From NCBI GenBank assembly GCA_030043505.1, contig JASHXN010000202.1, forward strand, positions 1 through 9,106: a DNA stretch of 9,106 bases, read 5' to 3'. This DNA is from Thermoplasmata archaeon. GTDB taxonomy: Archaea > Thermoplasmatota > Thermoplasmata > UBA184. The translations under genes were made by a program, and so were the position numbers. Shown in pieces: positions 1 through 6,991 of the stretch; position 1 is the first letter of the stretch; each line of letters opens with the position of its first letter. The notes beneath the pieces were generated by a model, which did not search any database, was not told the origin of the DNA, and saw nothing but the letters and a program-made list of their open reading frames with translations.

Positions 1-2587
1 CGCGCTCGGGCAGCGTTTCGGCGAACGTCAACATCGACGGGGTGATCTGGTGAGGCTGACCCTGCAAGAACACCGAGATCCCCTTCGTCAGCTCAGCGCC
101 GGTGAGTCGCCGGGACGGCATGCGCCGGATCAGGTGGATGATCTGGGAGGCGAGCGTCGGGTACGCCTTCTGGATCTCGGTCTCGACCGGCACGAGCTCG
201 CGCTTGCGGCCCTCCCACGGGGTCCGCGGGCTGCCGATCTCCAAACGCCCGACCCCGCACAGCCGCTCGAGCAGCGCCCGGTCTCCGCGAAGCTGGTCGG
301 CGAGGCCGTCGTCGTTGAGGAGGATCGCGACGGACGGGATGGGCGTCCCCGCCGGAAGGCGCCGGCTGGCGCGGAAGCGATCGACGCCCTTCACGACGGC
401 GAGCCACCGGTCCCACGCCCGAGCGAGCTCCTCGTTCGGCGTCGGGTGCTCGACATCGAACGGGGTCGCCGCGAACAGGCACGGCGGCACCGGACTGATC
501 CGGTGGGCGGCGGCTTCGGCGGTGAACGGCGCGACGGGGGCGAGGGCGACGACGACCCCGTGCAGGACGGTCGCGAGGGTGCGCGCGGCGGCCCGACGCA
601 GCGGGACGGGCGACGAGGGCACGAGGCGGACCGCGACGATCTCCCGGTACCGCGCGAAGTCGAGCTCGACGAACCGGGCGAGGCGGCGATGCGCCTCTTC
701 CGGACGGAACTCTTCGTACGCCGCGAAGACCTGGAGCTCCGTCTGGCCCCAACGGGCGAGGATCGCCCGGTCCTCGGCCTGAAGGTCACGGTCGGTCGGA
801 TCGACGGGGAGGTCGGAGAATCCGCTCCCCCCCTGGGCGAGCCCCGCCGCGATGACGTCGGCGAGGGCGAGCAGCCGGCCGAGCCGCCGGCGCTCCTGCC
901 GGCACCGCTCGATGAACGTGCCACCGGGTCCCTCGCTCGCCGCCGTGCGTACCAGGGCCGAGCGAACGGCGTCGGCACCGTGCTCGCGCACGAGCCCGGG
1001 GAGGTCGAGGTCGGAGAGCGTCGGAAGGACGGTCGCACGGACGTCCGCGCTGGTCGCCTGGACCGCGGCCATCGCGGCGAGCTGATGGACCACGGTCGGG
1101 ATGCGGCGGCGCTCGCCCGTGTACAGGCGCACGGAGTCGCCGGCGGAGACCGGCTCGTTCCGGGCCCAGGAGGCGAACGCACCCGCGACCGACGGCACGA
1201 GCCGCCGCGCCACGACGGTCCGCTTGCCGCCGCAGGGGCACTTCTCGGACGCGTCGGGCGCGTCGAGCCGGGAGCACCGGTCGCACTCCCGAAGGGTCAC
1301 CGCTCCGGCCGGGTCGCTCGCGACCCCTTCGCTGACGGGCCAGGGGGTGACCTCCAACTGCGAGATCGGCCGTGCGTCCGGGAGCAACGCCGCGTACCGG
1401 CCGAGCTGCTCGGGCGGTAGCCGCCCCGGTTCCAGGCACCAGTACTTCCCCGGATACCAGACGAGGGGTCGGCCGCAGACGCCGCAGTACGGGACGCCGC
1501 GGAGCACCCGGAGTCGGGCGAGCACGCTGCCGCTCTCCGTCAGGTCGCGGGCGACGAACTCGCTCGCCGTCTCGAGGTCGAGCCCGGCGTACTTGTGCAT
1601 CAAGGTGAGGTCGAACGACCCGCGGCTCGTCAGCAGCGGCCAGCCGACGACGCCGAGCCGTTCGGCGATCTGCGCGTCCGTCCCTCCGTGGCCGGGGACG
1701 AGCGGGACGACCCCGGTGCCGCTGTCGCCGACCTCCCCGACCGCTTGCACGGTGCCGGACGGCGCGGGGAGCGACGCCCCGTCCGGGAACTCGTGACGCA
1801 GAGGGTAGACGTAGCGCCGGCCGACGTACGCCGTCCCGGGGTGCTCCTCCACGACCTTCAGCTCGACGCCCGGCAGCCAGCTCTTGAGGCGGGGGAGGGC
1901 GGTGCGTAGGATCAGCAGTCGCGCGGTCGCGTCGCCGCGCCGGTACTCGACGGTGGCGTACGGGAGGTCCGGATTCACCAGGAGCGCGGTCGCGCCGAGC
2001 AGCCGCCACGGGGCGTCGACCCACGCAAGCGCCTCGACCGTGCTGCCGTCGGCGGCCGGTTCGAGCGGGAACCGCACGAGGTGGGTGTCGCCGACCTCCT
2101 CGTGGTAGACGACGCGCTCCGGGCTCCGGGGCGCCGCGCACGCCGGGCAGAGCCGCACCGGTCCCTCGCGGGCGATCAGGATCCCGTCGCGGGCGAGCCG
2201 GGTGGTGATCCGTTGGACCCCCGGGGTCCGGTCGTCGGCGTCGTACGTCCGCCCGCCCGAGCCCCCGGTCCACACCCCGAGGGCGCGCAGCAGCGGGGTG
2301 ACGACCGGGTCGCTCGTCTCGGGCGACCACCCCTCCCGACGGAGGGTTCCGACGACCCGTTCTCCGGCGAGCATCGCCGCCCGGGCGTCGACGTCCGCAG
2401 CGACCGCCCGCTGCGCGACGAACAGCGGGGGGTCCCCCGGCGTGTACGTACCTACGAGCTGGCGCAACGCCGAGCCGGCCGCCGGTCCTAGGTTTCCGTC
2501 GGACGACGGCAGGTGGTACTTCTCCCAGAGTCGTCGGACCTCCTCCTCGACGCGGGCAGGGGTCGCCGGCTCGGCCCTTTCGCTCAT
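1..2587 (-). CDS. Degenerate isoleucyl-tRNA synthetase-like protein, probably without aminoacylation activity (3' end outside window)
   Basis: 862 codons are open to the window edge. The ATG at 2587 is chosen because an in-frame TAG lies at 2606-2608. The protein follows class Ia synthetase order by eye: CPAC Zn knuckle (Cys147/150) in 'RLCPACAAP'; a CP1 editing-like region with 'LAWVDAPWRLLGA' (188-199, IleRS WTTTPWTLPAN position) and 'GVVPLVPGHGGTD' (292-304); 'PYCGVCGRPLVW' (366-377); a Cys cluster at 435/438/450/452; 'HGADAVRSALV' (536-546); a helical anticodon-binding-like domain (about 590-735); and an archaeal/eukaryal IleRS-like tail. The signature motifs are gone: PHIGH reads 'PLFVAQRAV', GWDTHGLPVE reads 'GWSPETSDPVV', ISRQRYWG reads 'VSEGVASDP', and the KMSKS position reads 'ADVRATVLPTLSD'. 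The family is seen; the loss of catalysis is inferred. A regulatory, tRNA-binding or editing role is possible. The long intact frame argues against a decaying pseudogene. Confidence 0.8.
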   Translation of the reverse strand, partial: MSERAEPATPARVEEEVRRLWEKYHLPSSDGNLGPAAGSALRQLVGTYTPGDPPLFVAQRAVAADVDARAAMLAGERVVGTLRREGWSPETSDPVVTPLLRALGVWTGGSGGRTYDADDRTPGVQRITTRLARDGILIAREGPVRLCPACAAPRSPERVVYHEEVGDTHLVRFPLEPAADGSTVEALAWVDAPWRLLGATALLVNPDLPYATVEYRRGDATARLLILRTALPRLKSWLPGVELKVVEEHPGTAYVGRRYVYPLRHEFPDGASLPAPSGTVQAVGEVGDSGTGVVPLVPGHGGTDAQIAERLGVVGWPLLTSRGSFDLTLMHKYAGLDLETASEFVARDLTESGSVLARLRVLRGVPYCGVCGRPLVWYPGKYWCLEPGRLPPEQLGRYAALLPDARPISQLEVTPWPVSEGVASDPAGAVTLRECDRCSRLDAPDASEKCPCGGKRTVVARRLVPSVAGAFASWARNEPVSAGDSVRLYTGERRRIPTVVHQLAAMAAVQATSADVRATVLPTLSDLDLPGLVREHGADAVRSALVRTAASEGPGGTFIERCRQERRRLGRLLALADVIAAGLAQGGSGFSDLPVDPTDRDLQAEDRAILARWGQTELQVFAAYEEFRPEEAHRRLARFVELDFARYREIVAVRLVPSSPVPLRRAAARTLATVLHGVVVALAPVAPFTAEAAAHRISPVPPCLFAATPFDVEHPTPNEELARAWDRWLAVVKGVDRFRASRRLPAGTPIPSVAILLNDDGLADQLRGDRALLERLCGVGRLEIGSPRTPWEGRKRELVPVETEIQKAYPTLASQIIHLIRRMPSRRLTGAELTKGISVFLQGQPHQITPSMLTFAETLPER

Positions 2588-2601
2588 CCGCTCGTCCGGT
2601 G

Positions 2602-2607
2602 CCTCCT
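2602..2607 (-). promoter_or_regulatory. Shine-Dalgarno-like AGGAGG for the synthetase-like gene
   Basis: The minus strand reads AGGAGG with 14 bases between it and the ATG at 2587. This is longer than the usual 5-9 base spacing, so its use as a ribosome binding site is uncertain. It would lie at the very start of a transcript directed by the TATA-like element at 2631-2636. Confidence 0.4.
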
Positions 2608-2630
2608 ACTTCCCGAGGCGGCTGTCGGCG

Positions 2631-2636
2631 AATAAA
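2631..2636 (-). promoter_or_regulatory. TATA-like element (TTTATT) for the synthetase-like gene
   Basis: The minus strand carries TTTATT in an otherwise very GC-rich region. A start about 25 bases downstream would fall near 2606-2610, giving a 5' leader of about 20 bases before the ATG at 2587. It is an archaeal-type promoter by position and composition only. Confidence 0.45.
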
Positions 2637-2655
2637 CCCTCGCGGGCACCCGAGG

Positions 2656-2683
2656 CCGTGGCCTGACCCTTCGCGAGCCACGG
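2656..2683. repeat. Inverted repeat in the divergent intergenic region (possible operator)
   Basis: CCGTGGC (2656-2662) and GCCACGG (2677-2683) form a perfect 7-bp stem around a 14-base loop. An alternative 5-bp pairing, GACCC (2665-2669) with GGGTC (2683-2687), overlaps it. The repeat sits about 20 bases upstream of the minus-strand TATA-like element, where a regulator could act. It may be chance in this GC-rich DNA. Confidence 0.3.
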
Positions 2684-2711
2684 GGTCGACATCGGTCCCG
2701 TCGCCTGTCCC

Positions 2712-2733
2712 CGATCTTCCCGCCGGAGAGGAT
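2712..2733 (+). repeat. Copy 1 of a recurrent intergenic motif, CGAT(C)TTCCCG(C/G)CGGAGAG(G)AT
   Basis: The sequence CGATCTTCCCGCCGGAGAGG followed by AT closely matches 6967-6986 and more loosely 6904-6926. It lies in the leader region of the repeat surface protein, 115 bases before its preferred GTG. Function is unknown; it could be a regulatory site or an ancestral start region. Confidence 0.3.
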
Positions 2734-2820
2734 CGGAGGGTGACGCGCAGGATGCGACCGCCCGCGGAGTCGCCGCGCCGGACGAGCCCCGGCACCCCTC
2801 GGCGGGCGCCGCCGGTAGCG

Positions 2821-2828
2821 TTAACTAT
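2821..2828 (+). promoter_or_regulatory. TATA-like element (TTAACTAT) for the repeat surface protein
   Basis: TTAACTAT is a lone AT-rich patch. Its centre is about 24 bases upstream of the GTG at 2848, the standard archaeal TATA-to-start distance. This predicts that transcription begins at or next to the GTG, giving a leaderless mRNA, and it supports that start over upstream in-frame ATGs. Confidence 0.5.
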
Positions 2829-2847
2829 CGCGCCACGGTGTGGCAGC

Positions 2848-5800
2848 GTGCCCCGGGACGCGTTCGTTCGGGTGTCGGCGGGAGTGCTCGCCTGCGTCGT
2901 CGTCGCGCTGTTCCTACTCTCGAGCGTCGGGTCCCTTGCGACCGGCAGCGGTTCGGTTCCGGGAGCCGTGGCCCCGTTGCGAACCGGGACGGCCACTTCC
3001 CCGGAGACGGTGGCCGCCCCGCTGTCCGCTTACGGGCCAGCGGCGACTTCGGCGGCCCACGCTGCGTTGAAGACCGGCGGCGCAGCCTGGTTGACGGCTG
3101 CCCGTCCGGCTCTCTCGGGGTCGGCGATCGCGCCGGACGTTTCCAGTCCGGTCGCCTACAGCCTCGCGGCGAGCCGAGCGATCTCTGCGGCGGTAACCAC
3201 CGAAGGGGGACAGTGGAGCATCGACGTCTCCGTCGGAGAGCGGCTGCTTGCCCCCGAGGTCATCTCCTCGGGCGAGCTCGGATTCGAGTGCCCGTATTCG
3301 TGGGTCAGCACCCCGACCGCGAGCATCTATCTGGCGGCGACCCCGTCCTCGGCGCTCGCGGGGACTTCGAACTTTTACCTGATGCTACTCTCCTCGTCGA
3401 ACGGGAACAGTTCCCTCTTTGCCGCGGTCGAGAACGGCACGGCCGAGCTGCTGTTCCTCCTCCAGCTGCCGTGCGGAGGAACCTACCTGCCCCCGTACGA
3501 CGGCTATCTTCCGACGGGCCTCATCGACTCGCCGGCCGCGGTCGCGAAGGCCAACGCTTCTGGCGGGCGAGCGTTCCTCACAGACCATCCGTCCGCGGTC
3601 CAGGAGTGGGACGCAGAGTCGTTTCCGGGGTTCGGCGGGGGCCCCGTATGGGCCGTCGTGGACCTGACGACGTGCGGGGGGCTCTTCGAGGCGATCGTCG
3701 GCGGGCTCAACGGGACCGTGCTGTTCGCCGAGAATTTTGCGAACTCGACGTGCACGTACGCCGTCACGTTCACCGAAGCTGGATTGGCGGCGGGAACCGA
3801 TTGGAGCGCGACCGTCGGATACGAACAGTCGTCGACGGCTGCCTCGATCACCTTCTACCTCCCCAACGGAAGCGAGTCGTACTCGATCCCGGTGCTTACG
3901 GGCTACACGGCGGCGCCTTCCTCCGGCACGATCTCCGTCGCGGGGCTGCCCCTGTCCAAGACGATCACTTTCACGCGTGGCGCCGGCTATCGTGCCGTCA
4001 CCTTCACCGAGTCCGGTCTCGCCGCCGGGGCCTACTGGAACGCGACCCTGGAAGGGATCGGCACGATCGAAGGCAATCAGTCGCACCTCTCGTTCACCGT
4101 CACCGCCGGGACGTATTCGTACGCGGTCAACGCGACGAACTACTCGGCGTCTCCGGCGTCCGGGTCGGTGACCGTCTCGACCTCCGATCAGGGCCAAGCG
4201 GTCGCCTTCACCCCGTACGCGGTGGTGACGTTCGCGGAGGTGGGACTGCCCTACTCGCAAGTCCTGTGGGATGTGACGGTGGGAGGCGTCCTGCACCTTT
4301 CCAACGCCAGCCGGATTCGCGTGCTGGAGCCGGTCGGCACGTACGCCTTCGGTGTCGACGTTCCGACCGGATTCGTCGCGACGCCCGCCGGCGGGAGCGT
4401 GGTGGTGGGGAGCACGAACCTGACCCGGACGATCGCGGTGAGCCGCGCGGCCGGCTTCTACGCGGTGCGCTTCCGGGAGGAGGGGTTGCCGTCGGACTTC
4501 CCGTTCGCCGCCGAGGTGAACGGGTCCCACGAGTACGTTGTCGCCCCATGGAACCTCTCCTGGACCTTGGCGAACGGGACCTACAACTTCGAGGTCGATC
4601 CGAGCGCCGGAGCGATCCCCGTTCCCGAGACCGGCGTGGTGAAAGTGGCCGGAGCGGACCAGTCGGTGACGATCGTGTTCTCGAACGCGACGTACTTGGT
4701 GACCTTCGGCGAGTCGGGGCTCACGGCCGGCACGGTCTGGGAGGTCACGCTGGACGGGACACCGGAGCTGGAGGTCGCGCCGACCGACGTCGTGTTCACC
4801 GAGCTGAACGGTACGTTCCCGTACTCCGTCGCTTCTTCCGGTTGGGTCGCCAAGCCCGCTTCCGGCGAGATAGGGGTTGCCGGGGGACCGGTGACGGTCT
4901 TTGTCTCCTTCTCGAGGGTCCCTACCTATCCGGTCACGTTCCGCGAGAGCGGGCTCCTTTCCAACGCGATCTGGAACGTGACGTTCAACGGCACGCAGTT
5001 CCACTCCCTCTCCGGGAACGCGACGCTCTCCCTGCCCGAGCCGAACGGTTCGTACTCGTTCAATGTCACCGCGCCGACCGGTTACCGCGCCGAGCCGGCG
5101 GCCGGGTGGGCGAACGTCTCCGGCGCCGGCGTGTCCGAGACGATCGTCTTCGGGCTCGCCCCCGGCTACTATGCCGTAACGTTCCAGGAGTCCGGGCTCC
5201 CGAGCGGAACATCCTGGCGCGTGGAACTGAACGCGACCGGGCAGAACGCCAGCGTGGACACGATCGCGTTCGTGAAGCCCGACGGCGAGTACGGATTCTC
5301 CGTCTCGATCGGTACAGCCGGGTGGGTGGCGGTCCCTCCGAGCGGCGAGATCGACGTCTCGGGAGCGTCGGTCGTCCAAGAGATCACGTTCAGCCTAGCC
5401 CCTGGCTACTTCTTCCTCACGTTCCACGAAACCGGTCTTCCGAACGGGTCCGAATGGTCGGTCCTCGCCACCGGAGCCCGGAGCTACGAAGGCTCCGTCG
5501 CGGCGCCGTCCCCGGTCACGCTCGAGGTGCCGAACGGCACGTACGCCTATGCGGCGAGCTCCGCCAACTCGTCCTTCGCCGAAGTCTACGGCAATGCGAG
5601 CGTCGAGGGCCTTTCCCTCAACGTCACGGTCGCTTTCCACGTCCGGACCTACGCCGTCACCTTCGTCAGCGAGGGGCTCCCCGCAGGGATCCGATGGTGG
5701 GTGAACATCACCGGGCTGAGCTCGTTCACGAACGGCTCCCTGTCGAACGTGAGCGGCCCGCTCCGGATCGACCTGCCGGACGGAAACTACGGGTTCACGG

Positions 5801-6825
5801 TCGGATCGGCCAACCTGAGCTGGCGGGCGAGCGGGGCGGCGTTCTCCGTCACCGGGGCTCCTAAGACCCTCACGGTGACCTTCTCTCTCGTCACCTTCTC
5901 CGTCGTCGTGAGCGAGACCGGCCTGCCCGCGGGAACGCTCTGGTGGGTGAACGTGACCGGCGGGGAGTCGTACTTCGGGACCCACGCGCAGATCGAGGCG
6001 CGGGCGCCGAACGGTACCGCGAAGTACTCCCTCGCATCCGCGGACAAGAGCTGGGCGGCCCCGCCCGGTTCCTTCACGGTCCGTGGGGCCGCCCAGACGG
6101 TCGACGTGACGTTCACGCTCCAGACGTTCGACGTCACCGTGACCGAGACCGGACTCGCCGCCGGGGTCCCGTGGTACGTGAACGTCTCCGGGCAGCCGTC
6201 GGAGAGGTCCACCGCACGGACGCTCGACCTGGTGCTCGCGAACGGGACGTACGACTACACGGTCGGCGTCGGCTCGCTCGCGTACATCGTCCCCCTCGGC
6301 CTTTCCGGTATCTTGACGGTCTCCGGTGCGGGCCACGCGTCGGTCGCCTTCGTTGCCGCGTACTCCGTCACGTTCGAGCGCCCGAGCGGCAGCCCTAATG
6401 ATACCGAGTGGTCCGTCAACCTGTCGGGGGCCGCCGTGTATGCGGCGAGCCTGAGCCCGCTCGGCACGTCGCTGACCAAGACGTCGTTCGGCGCGACGAT
6501 CGTCTTCTACGAGCCGAACGGCAGCTACGGCTACACGGTGCGCGTCTCGTCGTCGTCCGGCTACTCGGATTCGAGCACGGTCGGGGTCCAGGGATCGGCG
6601 GTCACGGTCGTGCCGCCCGCGGTCGGGACCAGCAGCTCGTCGACCCTGCTGCACGGCTGGCTCCTTTACGCCCTCGCGGGTGCGGTGGTCGTGGCGGTCG
6701 TGGCGGTGGCTGCCGCGGTCCTTCGCAAGCGGGGTGCCCCACCCCCCACCGGTTCGGTCCCCCCTTCCAGCTCGAGCACCGGGCCCCGCGGGTCCCCCCG
6801 GAGCCCTCCTCCCTCCGCACCGTAG
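2848..6825 (+). CDS. Large secreted, membrane-anchored surface protein with 12 'ESGLPxGTxW' repeats
   Basis: This 1325-residue protein starts at GTG 2848, which gives a compact signal peptide: a short basic N-region, then a hydrophobic core at about 9-31 ending 'SVGSLA'. The in-frame ATGs at 2599 and 2752 would place 30 or more Arg/Pro-rich residues before the core. Residues about 95-303 form a domain I do not recognise, with Cys148, 209, 276 and 302. Twelve tandem beta-rich repeats follow (304 to about 1255), each opening with a pattern like 'YAVTFxESGLPxGTxWxV'. A C-terminal TM helix (about 1272-1291) is followed by 'RKR' and a Pro/Ser tail of about 30 residues. The protein is therefore expected outside the cell, anchored at its C terminus. 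Asn-X-Ser/Thr sequons are dense, suggesting heavy N-glycosylation. Adhesion, S-layer association or ligand binding are all possible; none is shown. Confidence 0.88.
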   Translation: MPRDAFVRVSAGVLACVVVALFLLSSVGSLATGSGSVPGAVAPLRTGTATSPETVAAPLSAYGPAATSAAHAALKTGGAAWLTAARPALSGSAIAPDVSSPVAYSLAASRAISAAVTTEGGQWSIDVSVGERLLAPEVISSGELGFECPYSWVSTPTASIYLAATPSSALAGTSNFYLMLLSSSNGNSSLFAAVENGTAELLFLLQLPCGGTYLPPYDGYLPTGLIDSPAAVAKANASGGRAFLTDHPSAVQEWDAESFPGFGGGPVWAVVDLTTCGGLFEAIVGGLNGTVLFAENFANSTCTYAVTFTEAGLAAGTDWSATVGYEQSSTAASITFYLPNGSESYSIPVLTGYTAAPSSGTISVAGLPLSKTITFTRGAGYRAVTFTESGLAAGAYWNATLEGIGTIEGNQSHLSFTVTAGTYSYAVNATNYSASPASGSVTVSTSDQGQAVAFTPYAVVTFAEVGLPYSQVLWDVTVGGVLHLSNASRIRVLEPVGTYAFGVDVPTGFVATPAGGSVVVGSTNLTRTIAVSRAAGFYAVRFREEGLPSDFPFAAEVNGSHEYVVAPWNLSWTLANGTYNFEVDPSAGAIPVPETGVVKVAGADQSVTIVFSNATYLVTFGESGLTAGTVWEVTLDGTPELEVAPTDVVFTELNGTFPYSVASSGWVAKPASGEIGVAGGPVTVFVSFSRVPTYPVTFRESGLLSNAIWNVTFNGTQFHSLSGNATLSLPEPNGSYSFNVTAPTGYRAEPAAGWANVSGAGVSETIVFGLAPGYYAVTFQESGLPSGTSWRVELNATGQNASVDTIAFVKPDGEYGFSVSIGTAGWVAVPPSGEIDVSGASVVQEITFSLAPGYFFLTFHETGLPNGSEWSVLATGARSYEGSVAAPSPVTLEVPNGTYAYAASSANSSFAEVYGNASVEGLSLNVTVAFHVRTYAVTFVSEGLPAGIRWWVNITGLSSFTNGSLSNVSGPLRIDLPDGNYGFTVGSANLSWRASGAAFSVTGAPKTLTVTFSLVTFSVVVSETGLPAGTLWWVNVTGGESYFGTHAQIEARAPNGTAKYSLASADKSWAAPPGSFTVRGAAQTVDVTFTLQTFDVTVTETGLAAGVPWYVNVSGQPSERSTARTLDLVLANGTYDYTVGVGSLAYIVPLGLSGILTVSGAGHASVAFVAAYSVTFERPSGSPNDTEWSVNLSGAAVYAASLSPLGTSLTKTSFGATIVFYEPNGSYGYTVRVSSSSGYSDSSTVGVQGSAVTVVPPAVGTSSSSTLLHGWLLYALAGAVVVAVVAVAAAVLRKRGAPPPTGSVPPSSSSTGPRGSPRSPPPSAP
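3757..6609 (+). repeat. Array of 12 protein-level tandem repeats of 76-82 residues
   Basis: Units start at 3757, 3988, 4216, 4459, 4693, 4927, 5170, 5410, 5650, 5896, 6127 and 6361. Each has an opening strand, a 'ESGLP(A/S)GTxW(x)V' segment, a mid '(P/A)NGT(Y)xY' strand and a closing 'PxSGxIxVxG' strand. Unit 4 lacks the Trp ('PSDFPFAAEV') and unit 12 has lost ESGLP ('ERPSGSPNDTEW'). Units 9-11 share 'W(W/Y)VN(I/V)(T/S)G'. The repetition is clear in protein but weak in DNA, so the array is old. Confidence 0.9.
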
Positions 6826-6903
6826 ACCGATCGATGCCCCCGACGGGCGGTCTCCCGGCTCAGGACGGCCCGGTTCCCTTCGGTCCGTGCCAGAACCCTG
6901 CGA

Positions 6904-6926
6904 CGACTTTTCCCCGGCGAGAGGAC
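6904..6926 (+). repeat. Copy 3 (divergent) of the recurrent intergenic motif
   Basis: CGACTTTTCCCCGGCGAGAG followed by GAC resembles the motif at 2712-2733 and 6967-6986. It lies between the repeat protein and the cyclase. Its TTTT run could also act as a weak archaeal termination signal for the upstream gene. Confidence 0.2.
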
Positions 6927-6966
6927 CCGTCGGGCGCCCCGCACCGTCTTGACGGGCCGGCCGTGC

Positions 6967-6986
6967 CGATTTCCCGGCGGAGAGAT
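6967..6986 (+). repeat. Copy 2 of the recurrent intergenic motif, overlapping the cyclase ribosome binding site
   Basis: CGATTTCCCGGCGGAGAGAT matches 2712-2733 apart from two single-base gaps and one substitution. Here it ends six bases before the cyclase ATG and contains GGAG (6979-6982), nine bases from that ATG, so this copy includes the likely Shine-Dalgarno element. Confidence 0.35.
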
Positions 6987-6991
6987 GGCGA

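Noticed and set aside
50..1420. Plus-strand open frame of 456 codons
   Set aside because: It is antisense to the synthetase-like gene, with Arg/Gly/Asp-rich composition and no domain or ribosome binding support.
1..2587. Calling the minus-strand gene a normal ileS
   Set aside because: The HIGH, ISRQRYWG and KMSKS positions carry unrelated residues, so annotation as an active isoleucyl-tRNA synthetase would mislead.
2887..2895. Possible lipobox 'LAC' in the surface-protein signal peptide
   Set aside because: The Cys falls in the middle of the hydrophobic core, with about 15 more hydrophobic or small residues after it, so cleavage there is unlikely.
786..2996. Long minus-strand open frame of 736 codons overlapping the synthetase-like gene
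   Set aside because: It is Arg/Gly/Pro-rich with no recognisable motif, and runs in another frame over a gene with clear class Ia synthetase landmarks. Long empty frames are expected at this GC content.
2838..5864. Plus-strand open frame of 1008 codons
   Set aside because: It is a shifted frame inside the repeat protein and is extremely Arg-rich; the repeats are only visible in the other frame.
6826..6991. Possible tRNA or small RNA gene between the surface protein and the cyclase
   Set aside because: I could not find a T-arm consensus, acceptor pairing or a cloverleaf; only the recurrent motif and a ribosome binding site are supported.
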